Source of the DNA: Diplosphaera chodatii
Lineage: Eukaryota > Chlorophyta > Trebouxiophyceae > Prasiolales > Stichococcaceae
Reading direction: 5' to 3'
Assembly (NCBI GenBank): GCA_032358165.1
Contig: JAALGY010000059.1
Location: forward strand, 248,001-312,000
DNA length: 64,000 bases
The translations under genes and the position numbers were made by a program. Positions 1 to 10,139 of the stretch are shown piece after piece. Below the pieces are notes generated by a model. The model searched no databases. It worked only from the letters and a program-made list of their open reading frames with translations, and was not told where the DNA came from. Position 1 is the first letter of the stretch; each line of letters begins with the position of its first letter.

Positions 1-2231
1 TTGGTCAAGGTGCGCGTGGGGGCTGACCCTGGCCCACCGGCACCTACCGCATGCACCCTGCTGTGATATTGCCGCATGGCATGCGGTCCAGTGCGCGAGG
101 CTGGTTGAATGTGATCACCTCTCTTGCAGGTGCGCTTGAGACCCCGGAAAGCCTGGTGCCGATCGCAAGTTTGCGCGGATCCGGAGGTTGCTGCGCCGAA
201 CGCATCCGCCACCTACCAGGTGCACCCTGCATTGCCGATGAAGTTGTCACTGGGTTGCGATCATACTGATATGCGACAGCCCTCAGCACGAGAGTGGACC
301 GCGACCGGCGGTTCATCCATACGGCTTGTGGACGCCTTGGCTGCTGCGCCGCAGGCTTCATGGAGCCCAGCGCCGCTGCTGCGGCCGCAGAACGATGTCC
401 ATGCCCAGGGTGAGCAGCTGCAGGCGTGGTGGTCAAGTTGCATGTGCTGACCGTGCGTACTTCATGGCTAGGCTCGCATCAGCAGATGCTGTGGACGTGT
501 GCAATGTTGCGGCCTGATGAGTGGCCATTGTCAGCAGACGGCTCCCGCCAGGCTGGCACTGAGACCGGTGTTTCGCGTCTCGCAGGCTGTACGACCTGAC
601 GTCGGACGACGACATCGAGGACGAGGCAGCTGCCGATTGCCGCTCCACTGAATGGCAACCGGGGCAGCTGCAGCGGGAGCCAGACCGGCAGAGCCGCAAG
701 CGGGGGCGGTCAACGTCACCGGCTGCCGGCGGCGGCGGCGACGGCTCGTCGGCCGCAAGCCCGTCCGCAATTGCCCTGGGGTCCGCCGCCGTCGACACGC
801 TTCCAGCCATGCAGCCACAGCTGGCTGCAGCGCCTGCTCAGCAGCACACGGCAGCGCCCATGGCCGCTGCACCCTCTGCTTGTGCGGCACAGCGGCCACC
901 GGATGTCCCGCAGCCCCGGCACGCTGCGGCAGCGGCCACAGCAGGGCGCGGTGCTCAGCAGTCGCACCGCCCGATGGCCAGCCAGCAGAGCGCAGCCCCA
1001 CGGCAGCAGCGCCAAGCAGGCGGGTGGCGGCAAGCTGTGCCGATGGCGCCGCCACGTGCAGCGGTGCACACTGCTCAGGAGCCACAGCCTGGAGGGGCGG
1101 AGCCCGCTCACCTGCCTCATGCCGCCTCGGACGCCCGGCAACAGCCAGCGGCCACCACCGCACCCAGTTCTGCATCGCAGGTGCGGTTGGCATGCATATG
1201 AAGCTTGGCCCTTGTCTGTTGGCGGCAAGGCCCGCGTCGTAGCATCTGAGGATGAGATTCATCGCATGTGATGACACGTATGCCCTGCTGAGCACACAGA
1301 TCGTCAGTGCTTGGCGTGATGCGTGCTGCACACTCCGAGAGCAGGAGAACGCAGGGTTGCAGCCCGAGTCAAGGAACCCTGTTTTGTTTGTCCACATCAA
1401 CGAGGATCACCCTTCCACTTTGCAGGGGTGGGATCCCGGCTCCGTGGGAGGAGGGCTGGGCGTCACTGACCTGCGGCGGCGGTACCCCGATGCGGTGGAC
1501 CCAAGATCGACATCGGACACCGTCAAAGTCCTTGAACAGCATCAGGTGTGTCACGCCGGGGGTACCCAAGTGCGCCTCGGCGCGTCTCAGAATGCTGGCA
1601 GGTGTGCCCGTGCCCAGAAGAACTGCTCCACCAGCGACAGACAGTGGACGTGCGCTACATCAGTTGGGGCTGCTGCACGACGCAACAATGCTGCATCGAT
1701 CCTGTATCCAGTGCGCCGCCATCAGCGGGGAGCAGTGGCCAGAAGGCCCCACCCCACATACCTCGAAATGCCGCGCACTTGGACGCTCGGGATCCTTGCC
1801 ATGCAGGCGCCGTCCTGCGATGCGGGCGATGCGGGCGGCAGCATCACCATGCTGCTGGAGAAGCTCAGCGTCGCCGTGCATGAGAAGCCGCTGCCGGGCG
1901 GCGTGGCGATACACTCATGGGCGGCGTTCGGACTGGACGTGAACGGCGCCCAGTTTCATGTGCGTCGCCCAGCCGGACGTCAGCACTGACCAGCTTGCCT
2001 GCGCTATGTTTCCATTCCAATCTCAGCACGAGGCGAGCGGGGGTCGCCATTCGGTACTTCACTGACACGCGCATGCTTGAGCAAATATGTGGGGCTCCGC
2101 AGGTGAACTTCCAGTGCCAGCGTGGCAAGACGTGCATGCCGCCCGCGTTCCTGCGGGTGCGGCGTGAGTTTGTCAGCGCGAAAAGCAGACCTGGCAGCCT
2201 CGCGCTGGTGTTCCGTGGCCTGGGCAAGTGA
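1..2231 (+). CDS. 3' part of an unidentified gene, cut by the left edge
   Basis: I do not recognise this protein. Exons that join in one frame are <1-9, 130-186, 355-409, 586-1180, 1426-1545, 1807-1959 and 2103-2231, with TGA at 2229-2231. All junctions are GT/AG and the phases agree at every step. The 595-nt exon opens with a short acidic stretch, LYDLTSDDDIEDE, which resembles a SUMO-interacting motif (hydrophobic residues followed by an acidic run), then a basic SRKRGRS segment that could be a nuclear localisation signal. A long Ala/Gln/Pro-rich linker follows. The last three exons look folded: a segment with SITMLLEKLSVAVHEK and a Cys-containing end, VNFQCQRGKTCMPPAF, close to the C-terminus GLGK. 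A nuclear, possibly SUMO-pathway or chromatin role is inference only. The N-terminal half lies outside the window. Confidence 0.7.
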
Positions 2232-3245
2232 GGTTTTGACACCCAACTCTTGTTCTGTTTGCACTTGGAATGAACGCTGTGAGTTCATCACAACAATGAT
2301 GGGACACAGGCCAACGCCATGTGAGGAATCCTTTGCCAATGCCTGGCACCTGACATGTCGCCAGCATCGGATGCGTGTGCAGTACCACTGCAAATATTCC
2401 TGCGGTTGTGCAATGCCGACAGGTGGTACGGCGGACGGCACACCGGCGTGTTTGCGCCCTTCACGGAAGAGGGCGGCGCCCGCGCTGGAGGGTCAACGGT
2501 GCAGATCTACGGCGCATCTCATGCCGTCACCACGGCCATGCGCTGTGCGTCTGGCTGGCCTTAGTGCGCCTGGAGGTGGCACTGATGTGCATCAGGTTGC
2601 GTACATGTTGCAGCGACTGGCAACAGTACCATGGGGACATGCACCACACATCCATGTCGGCCGCTGCGCTGGGTTGGTCGAACGGCTGTCTTCTCAACTG
2701 TTTCGTAGCTTCGTAGGTGGATTGATGTATAGGTGGCTTTCAAGAAGATGTTGTCCTGATATGTCAGCTGTGCAGACTACCATGCCGCTGCTGTTATAGC
2801 GTTGGATGTTGCTGTTGGGTGTGCCTGCCACTCTCAGAGTATGATGCACAACCCACGACCTGACAATGCACCACACGCCAACGTGCTGCCAGAGCTGGTG
2901 CAAAATCGTGTGTGTGCGTTTGGTAGGTTAGGCGGCATGCTGCAGCATGCCGGCACTGCAGCAACTAGCAGCGGTGACTCTGCCGGGCTGCCCGCCAGCA
3001 GCAGCCTGCATCACACACGATCGGTTATCAGTCTTCTACTCTGCTGGTGCTGCCGCTGCTGCTTTGGTCAGCTGTGTGCCACACTCACTCCGAGTCGTCA
3101 ACAGCCGTTTGGCAGAGAACACGGGATGTTGTCTGAAGAAGGCATGGCCGGCGCAGGTACACATATGGCTGGGCAGATGTGCTTGGCACCCACCGTTGCC
3201 GGGGCCTGTTTCACAGACGCCGCCTTGGCGTGTTCCGCCAGCGCG
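2232..3245. other. Intergenic stretch, no supportable gene
   Basis: This stretch lies between the stop of the left-edge plus-strand gene and the stop of the next, minus-strand gene, so the two genes are convergent. Open frames here are short, lack splice-linked partners and do not show the composition of the neighbouring exons. It presumably holds both 3' untranslated regions. Confidence 0.5.
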
Positions 3246-6200
3246 TCAGCGCCCTTTGTTGCTGCTGTTGCTGCCATGTATACTACTGCCGCCGCCTGCT
3301 GCCGGCGCTGCGAGCGCCGCCGCCTGCTGCCGACACTGCGAGCGCCGCCGCCGCTGCCGGCGGTTGCCGCTTCTGGCCGTGGGCAGGCTTTTGATGGCAG
3401 CGTCGACTGTGGCAACATGCGGCCGAAGCGCCGCCTGGACGGCTGGCGGCACCGCTGTCGTCAGTGCACACTCGGCTGCGTCCCAGGCCAATGCAGCCCC
3501 CGCGAGCGCTGTCTGGGCGCTCGCACAGCCGCTGCAAAGCATGGAGCGAGCATGGGTGTGTGCCACAACGTGGCAAGGCCTGAGCGGAGGGCACCCTGCA
3601 CTATCGAACAGTAGCGGCCCCAGAGTTCTAGCCGGTGCCATGCCAGCACCGGGCTCAAGTGCGGCTGGCACACAGCACCAGGCTTCGGGTGACAGCCCCT
3701 CACTGCGGCCGACACTCGCCTCAGTGGCCAGGTGCCCCGCCCCGGTTGAGGCACAACAGGCACGAAAACAGGAGGGTCCCTGTGGCGCCATTCGAAAGTG
3801 GACACGCACCTGCGGCTGGCGATAGCCAGCCCTGCCAGAGCTTCCAGCGCACACTGCAGCTCATATGCGATGAACTCCTCCGGCATGGCTGCGGCGGCTG
3901 GCAGCGCCGTCACGAGAGCCTTGACGGCGCCGTGCTGCAGTGCCGCCTTGTGGCATGACGACCGCATGTCGTCCATGGACTCTGAGCGAGCGGATGGCTC
4001 CGCCGTTGTGGGGCTGCCCGCCATGCTGCTGGCGCATGTAGGGTCTGCAGCTGTGCTGGCTGCGGACGGGTCGCTGGCCGGCACGCTCTTGGGTTGCAGC
4101 AGCAGCTCACTCGAGATGCTCATGCAGGTGGCGATCCGCAGGGAGCGGCGGTCGCGCTGCGGTTGCTGCTGCGAACGGTTGTGGTTTTGCTGCTGCACAC
4201 CCGCCGCCCGGGCTGGGGGGAGGGCCTGCTGCCGCAGCGCCCATGCCAACGCTCCTGAAACTGCCGCTGCCAGAGCAGCTGCTGCCCCACTGCTGGGCTG
4301 TGAATTCATGTGTGCGGCCGCCTGCTTGCAGCCCTCAAACCATCCAGCAGCAGCAAAGATGGCATCCAGCGCGGCGTCCTCCGGCATTGTGCCCGCCATC
4401 TGATTGGCTGGCCGCAGCGGCCAGCTGAGGTACTGGGCCAGGGCTGCGATGGCGCCCTGGTCTGCCAAATGCGTAACTGGGTCCCTGCAGAGCCCACAGT
4501 ACTCCGCTTTGATCCCGCCAACAGGGTAGCGTACGTTGGCACATCAAGAGTCGTGAGCAGCATGTTCGAAACAAGATGATCCCTCTGATATCAGAGACCT
4601 GACAGCAGGTCAGCAAAGCAAACGATGGTGTAGTCACCTGCCCAGGCTTTGGCGCATGCCGCGGTTCAGGACCGTGAAGCATGTGTCTGCCAGCAGCCCT
4701 GCAGCGGCGTCGACCAGCAGCGTCAGGTGGCCACGCAAGGGCTCCTGCCGGCAGCCGGTATCGCCGCACAGCGGCGCTGCTGATGGCAAGCCCAGCAGCC
4801 TCTCATCACCGGCAAGCCTGTGGGCACACAGGGTGCTATGTCAGCCAGGAGGGGCCCACGCGGGCGGCAGGTCTACAGCTGAAGGGATTTTGAGGCTCGA
4901 GCTGACTTCCTCTGTGCACCATTCGACAGCATCCATGACAGGCAGCCGCCAGCCGACATCAATCCACGTCTCACCAGTCGTTGCAGCGCTGCAGGATGGT
5001 GACCGGCAGGGCTAGCCGGTGCCGCAGGCTCGCCATCCAGCCGGCCACCGGTGGCAGCACCCCGAACTGCCGCCTCAGCAGCACCGCCAGCGCCGCCGCC
5101 TGCGCATCAACAACAGCCCCAGCATGTGAGCCGCTTGTCCCTGCTTGGAAGCACAAAGCCTCTGCCGCAGTACTGGGTCGGGGGGCACCTGCGGCAGCAC
5201 GGTCTGGATGCCCAACAGCGGACTCTGGGCGGTCTGAGAGCACCACCGCCACAGCTCGTCGGCGGGGGTAAAGAAGCTGGAGGCAGCCGATGCACGATCA
5301 AAGGGCTGTGCCATCGTCGCTGCGGCGGCCGCTTCCCACAAGGCTCCGGCCTGCAGCAGCGCGCCTGCAAGCACCGGCCACTCCCCGGCCTGCGCACAGC
5401 ACACAAGGGGTCCTATGGCATCAGACCGCCCCGTCGTTAGCTGGCACTCGGATTGTGGGCGGCAAGTGTTAGTGTCGCGCTCCATGCGCTGCCAATTTCC
5501 TCAGGAATGAAGCACGACCCCCACAGTCAGTTGGCATGCGCAGCTCTGCATGTTTGCATGTCAAGGGTCCAGCAACACACCTGCTGCGCTATGCCCCACA
5601 GCTGCGACACAAGCGCCCTGGCTGCCGGTGCGTCCAGCTCCGCTCCAGCCTCCAGCAGAGCGGCTGCGGTCGCGAGGCAGGCTGCCACCGCACATGCCAT
5701 CTCCGCCTCTGTGGCGCCGCCGGCAGCTCCGCCGGCTGCGTGCACGCCGGTCTCCGCGGAGGCGCCGCCTGCGCCCTGCCGGCCACAACCCTCCGCGTGC
5801 CGCACCCTGATCTCCTTTTCCAGCACGCCGCAGCAGCGGTGCGCCAGCTGCAGCACCATTGCCAGCTGCCCGCGCTGCTGTGCCGGCGCCGCCCACGGCT
5901 GATGGCTGCCGCCCTGCGCGGCCGCATCGTTCTGCACCCTGGGCAGCAGGCTGGCCACAAGCCGGGCGGTGGCGGCGATGAGGCGCCGTTGCTCCCGCGT
6001 GTCCGGCCCCGCCACGGCTGCAGGCAGCGACTCTGCCAGCGCCGCCGTCGCGGCCTGGAGCGCAGCGCTTTGGCCCGAGCCGGCGGCGGCGCAGGCACGC
6101 AACAGCGCGGCTGCCACCGCTGGCGCCGCTGCCGCCGCCCGGTGGCCCGCCAGCTCCCGAGCAAAGCCCGGGCGTGACAGCGCTGCCGCCAGCCGGGGCG

Positions 6201-6858
6201 CGAGGCACGCCAGCAGCATGTCCTCGCTGCTGCCGCCCGCCCGCCCCGCCTGCTGCTGCTGCCGCTGGCCGCTGCGCCCCGGCCTGCTGCTGCCACCGCC
6301 ACGAAGCCGCGGCCTGCCGTCGCTGCCAAGGCTGTACCGGCATGCGGCTGGCAGGCTGCCGTTGTACCGGCTACAGCCCTCGAGAAGGTCTGCTGTTGCT
6401 GCGAAGGCCAGGGCGGAGGTGTCTGCCGGCATGCTGACGTCCATGCGAGCCGTCAGGAAGACCATGCGGGTGAAGAGCATCGCGTCGCTCATGCCCAGCC
6501 CTTCGAGGTCCTTCACCCTGCGGGCATGGTGCAACACACGGTCGTGCCGACTGTGATGCGCTGTAGGAGCATAGTATGCGGCGTGTTGCATGCCTGATGG
6601 GCCGTTGCACAGGGCGGCAAGCCAGTTGGCGGGCAGCGCCGCCCGGCTCACCTCGATCGGAGCTGTCCGTCGATTTCTGGTGCAGACTCCAGGTGCTTGA
6701 GATGTAGGACCATCCCTTCTGCCCTGCTGCACCCATGCGCCTGTGCCTGCGCGTCGGACATGCAGATATCCGAGTCTGCGTCTGTGGTCGGGCCCTCTCT
6801 GGCGGCCGCCAGGTGGTGCAGCACAGTCCTCTCGATCATCTCCGCACCCAGCGTCGCC
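3246..6858 (-). CDS. Ala/Leu-rich helical-repeat-like protein, function unknown; 5' exon unresolved
   Basis: Seven minus-strand exons join with matching phases: 6858-6652, 6517-5581, 5440-5189, 5099-4975, 4817-4638, 4484-3810 and 3531-3246 (stop). They encode about 887 residues. The first exon listed starts in phase, so at least one upstream exon carrying the start codon is missing; a candidate lies near 7.4-7.5 kb but I could not prove the junction. The protein is rich in Ala, Leu and Gln, and many segments look like amphipathic helices, as in ARM/HEAT-type proteins, for example MSDAMLFTRMVFLTARMD, ACLAPRLAAALSRPG and HGAVKALVTALPAAAA. No catalytic motif or transmembrane segment is evident. 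It ends in a basic, Arg/Gln/Ser-rich tail. The pattern around the LFTRMVFLTA segment faintly recalls Ric-8-type armadillo proteins, but this is too weak for a name. Confidence 0.65.
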
Positions 6859-7800
6859 CTGTAACAGTTGCACGCCGCATCATGTTTGTGGCCCCAGCTC
6901 GGTTGGACATGAGCCACTGAGGGCAGCGCTGGCACAGCACACGGCATCGCGAGCAGCGCTCTCGGTCGCGAGACTCGCCTTTGGACGTGCCGAGCCTGCT
7001 GCCGCCCGTGTCGCACCATGGCGGCTTCTCCTGCTGAGCTGTGCTGCCAGCAACAGCACGGTTGCAACAGCAGCAGCAGCGGCTTCCCGCCGCAATGACA
7101 CACGGGCGACGGCGCTGCACGCTTAGCATGCAGTCAGGCTCCAGGTGGCAATGGACGTCGCGATGGAGGTTGCGTCGCTCCCTAGAGGGCGTGCACCTGC
7201 CAACTTCCCTGTCAGCGACCCATCCAAGAATCCGGCCACACAAAAATGGTCTGGTCCCCAAGGTGCAGTCGTCGGCGATCAAGAGCGCCTTGTACTGTAC
7301 TGGGTGTACAAGCCGACTAGCTGCAGCGCGTGTGATGTGCTTGGACTGCTGCGGCCACGGGCTTGCGCAGTGAGAGCAGTGTGTAACGGTCGACGGGCGG
7401 TCGCAGCGATAGCGAAGAGGGTTCCAGAGCGTCTGACGAGCCGCAAGGCAGGTGGGTTGTAATTGAGATCTGGTTGAAGCGCTCAAGCATCGTTTGCCGC
7501 GAACAGGCATGCGCAGGCGGTGCTCATGGTCAGCAGCACGCGCCGCAACGCCTCAGCCTGGGCTGACCGGACTTTTAGTTTAAATGCCTGTTCTCACTCC
7601 ATGGGTGCCGTCAGACCACTGCGGCATCACCTTCACGCGGTGCCCGGCAGGTGTGGAAGCGGAGCGCTTCGCAGGGATGGGCGCTGCCAGGATGGCCGCC
7701 GACGCGGGGCTGGTGGAAGCGCTCCCTGTGCCACTCTCGCAAGCACAACAGGTGCCGATGACAGTGCAATCGTGGCAGACTGAAGATTGGTTGCAATCCT

Positions 7801-9003
7801 GGAGCACCCATACAGCAGTGGACATTTTGGCTTTCACAAGACTCACGAACGGGTTGGACGGTGTGCTTCTGGCCAGGGCCGGCTGAAGACGTCCGCGCCA
7901 ACATTCGTGCCTGCATATCATGTCAGATGAATAAGCCTCCGAATCTGGGACCTACCAGGCGGCTACCACCGTTGCCTATCCCTGCGTGTCGTGAGCAGTC
8001 GGTGAGCATGAAATTTATAAGGCAGCTGCCCCGCACTGAGCGTGGCTCTGATGCAATCGTGGTAGTAGTTGATGCTGTCAAAGATGGTGCATCTGATGCC
8101 CACTTGCACGACAGCGAATGCACCAACGGTAGCCAAGCTGTCGTTTCGATGGTGTGTTCAAGCACCATAGTAGCCCTGATGAAGAAGTAACAGCTGCGAG
8201 TGCCTTCTGGCGATCGCTCATGCAGTTTCTGGGCACCAAATTTAACAGCACATCATGCGCAGACAGATGGACAGACTGAGCGAGTGAACAGGACACTCGG
8301 CCAGGTCCTGCGCAACTACGTTGCCGAGGCTAGGACAGATTGGGACGAGTGGCTAAATTATAAGGGTGCTACCAACGACTCTGTACCAGCGTCCACATGG
8401 CAGACGCTGTCCTACCTGGACAGCGGTCAGCACCCAACATCCGCAGCTGATCGTGTGTTGCCTGACACTGGTGCAGCATCGGCAGCTGCAGGCGCGCTGC
8501 TGAAGACGCTAGAGTCAGTGTTGCAGTCTGTGCGGACCCAGCCGCAGATGGCGCAAGGGCGCCGAGCGCGGCATGCCAACAGGCGCCGGCGCAAGGCACC
8601 AGCATACAAGGTTGATGATCGAGTGTGGCTAAGCACTGCTGAGACTCGCATTGCGCAGCAGCCAGCCTACAAGCTGGCTCCGCGCCGCACCGGCCCGTTT
8701 GAGGTCATTGAGGTGCTCTCACCTGTAGTGTGCCGGCTGAAGCTGCCTGAGGGCTCCCGCATCCACGATGTCTTCCATGTGTCGCGGCTCACGCCCTTTG
8801 TGGCTGCAGACCGTTTTGGCAAGGTGGTGAAGCCACCGCCACCTGCGCAATTGTGCACAGACGCAGATGGTACCTGGACCTGTGGGAGGTTGGCAGCATG
8901 CTGACTGGACATAGGACACTCAGGAAACCCTGTGATGAAGTGCTAGTGAAGTGGTGTGGGTTTCCAGTGAGTGATGCGACCTGGGAGCCCTTGTCCTCGC
9001 GCT
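7801..9003 (+). pseudogene. Degraded Ty3/gypsy chromovirus pol: integrase plus chromodomain
   Basis: This is the 3' part of a retrotransposon polyprotein, broken by frameshifts and a stop. In order it shows an H2C2 integrase zinc-binding segment (GHFGFH at about 7.82 kb, then CISCQMNK in a shifted frame), a damaged catalytic core with an in-frame TAA at 8188-8190, and the canonical end of the core: LGTKFNSTS at about 8.23-8.25 kb, then in another frame QTDGQTERVNRTLGQVLRNY. The C-terminal integrase domain follows, with YKLAPRRTGPFEVIE and IHDVFHVSRLTPF. A chromodomain in a further frame (about 8893-9003) shows LVKWCGFPVSDATWEPL. The chromodomain places it among chromoviruses. Reverse transcriptase, RNase H, protease and gag are not visible upstream, so the copy is truncated as well as mutated. 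It is not expected to be functional. Confidence 0.85.
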
Positions 9004-9118
9004 GACACCTGATTTGCAGAGGCATGCGAACAGGCAACGCAGGCAGCTCCTCAAGGCATACGAGCAGACATGGAAAGGCCACAGATTCACCTCGAGCGCT
9101 GCGACGTCGCAGCGAAAT

Positions 9119-9133
9119 GGGGGCGGGGGAGAG
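9119..9133 (+). other. Probable polypurine tract before a 3' LTR
   Basis: A 15-nt purine run of mostly G, interrupted by a single C, lies about 115 bp after the chromodomain stop and is followed directly by TG at 9134-9135. This is the position and sequence expected of the plus-strand primer site that abuts the 3' LTR of a Ty3/gypsy element. The LTR itself would run from 9134 towards about 9.30 kb, just short of the tRNA gene. I could not find a matching 5' LTR in the window, so its outer end is not defined. Confidence 0.45.
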
Positions 9134-9301
9134 TGCACCAGCACGTGATGACGATGAAAGATGATGACGAATGTACCAGCACAGAGCTAGATCGAAGCCG
9201 TATACCATACTGCTGACGTATTGAACACGTCGGCGCGCCCGCGTTCTGCAAGCAACGCTATGAGTGGATGTACCTTGCTCGTTACTTACTGACACTGGTC
9301 C

Positions 9302-9305
9302 AAAA
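9302..9305 (-). terminator. RNA polymerase III terminator of tRNA-Ser
   Basis: AAAA on the plus strand reads TTTT on the minus strand, beginning 8 nt after the discriminator base of tRNA-Ser. A run of four or more T is the standard pol III termination signal. Confidence 0.75.
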
Positions 9306-9312
9306 GAGTTGT

Positions 9313-9416
9313 CGATGTTGCCAGGACTCGAACCTGGGCCCCTTTCGGGAGTAGATGGCTATGTAAGGTGCTTATACCCTTCTAGTCTACCACAATAACC
9401 ACTCTGTCACAACATC
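9313..9416 (-). tRNA. tRNA-Ser (anticodon AGA) with a 23-nt intron
   Basis: On the minus strand the gene folds as a class II tRNA. The 7-bp acceptor stem is GATGTTG/CAACATC, perfectly paired, with discriminator G, as expected for serine. The D arm contains AGTGGTTA. The anticodon stem is GTAGA/TCTAC and the loop is CTAGAAA with anticodon AGA. A variable arm CCC-GAAA-GGG follows, then a T arm CCAGG/CCTGG around TTCGAGT. The 23-nt intron lies one base 3' of the anticodon (after position 37), the usual eukaryotic site. The internal B box GGTTCGAGTCC matches the pol III consensus exactly. The mature tRNA would be 81 nt before CCA addition. The 3' end of the gene faces the retroelement remnant. 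Confidence 0.93.
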
Positions 9417-9624
9417 GGGGTTGGTCACTCGGGAAACCAAATGCCACCCGTAGGAGACCGCCCGTTTGCTGCTCAGGAGTTGTTCTCTTGAAAATCCAAA
9501 TCACATACACCGCCGTTGTTGAATCATCGCGCCTCGGCTGCTCCCGTTTGGACATCTTGCGGCCCGCACGGGCTTTGGTCTGCCCTCGTGGCACATGCTT
9601 TTCCACCAGCCAGCAGACTCATTG

Positions 9625-10134
9625 CTTGCGTCCATTGAGTTGTATCCCCGTGTGCTTCGGCACATCCAGGACAGATTCGCTTGCAGTCTAGACTGGTGCT
9701 CCACAGTTCTTGGTTGCCAGCATTCACTTGTTGTGTGACCAGTGGAGTATATGGGTGTAACCATCATCATCGCCTGGGCAGCACTCACTTGAGCCTTGAT
9801 GGTTCCGAGTTGTTTCCCCGTGTGCCCTTGGGTGCATCCAGGGTGCGGCCTCTGTGCTAAACCCTGGTGCTCCACAGTTCTTGGACACCAGCATTGATTG
9901 TTGTGTGACCAGTGGAGTGTATGGGATGTAATCGCCTTCATTCATTCATTCAGCCTGGGCAGCCGGACGCATTGCTTGCGTCCATTGCGTTGTATCCCCG
10001 TGTGCTTCGGCACATCCAGGGCAGATTCGCTTGCAGTCTAGACTGGTGCTCCACAGTTCTTGGTTGCCAGCATTCACTTGTTGTGTGACCAGTGGAGTAT
10101 ATGGGATGTAACCACCATCATCATTATCATCATC
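9625..10134. repeat. Three tandem units of about 170-180 bp
   Basis: Three head-to-tail units share the core GTGCTCCACAGTTCTTG; the shared CTGGTGCT begins at 9693, 9864 and 10043, giving spacings of 171 and 179 bp. Units one and three are nearly identical; unit two is clearly diverged. Each unit also contains a ATCCCCGTGTGC-like segment and ends with a GACCAGTGGAGT segment followed by short CAT/ATC runs. No open frame persists across units. This looks like a local satellite or a fragment of an element next to the tRNA and retroelement remnant. It is not a CRISPR array: the units are too long and have no spacer/repeat alternation. Confidence 0.8.
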
Positions 10135-10139
10135 ATCAC

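Noticed and set aside
6518..6873. N-terminal 118 codons of a long minus-strand open frame ending at 5527
   Set aside because: This part is intron sequence read through by chance; a good acceptor at 6517/6518 and phase agreement with exon 6858-6652 show the exon starts later.
9625..10134. CRISPR-like array
   Set aside because: Units are about 175 bp, similar along their whole length and without alternating short repeats and spacers, in a eukaryotic context.
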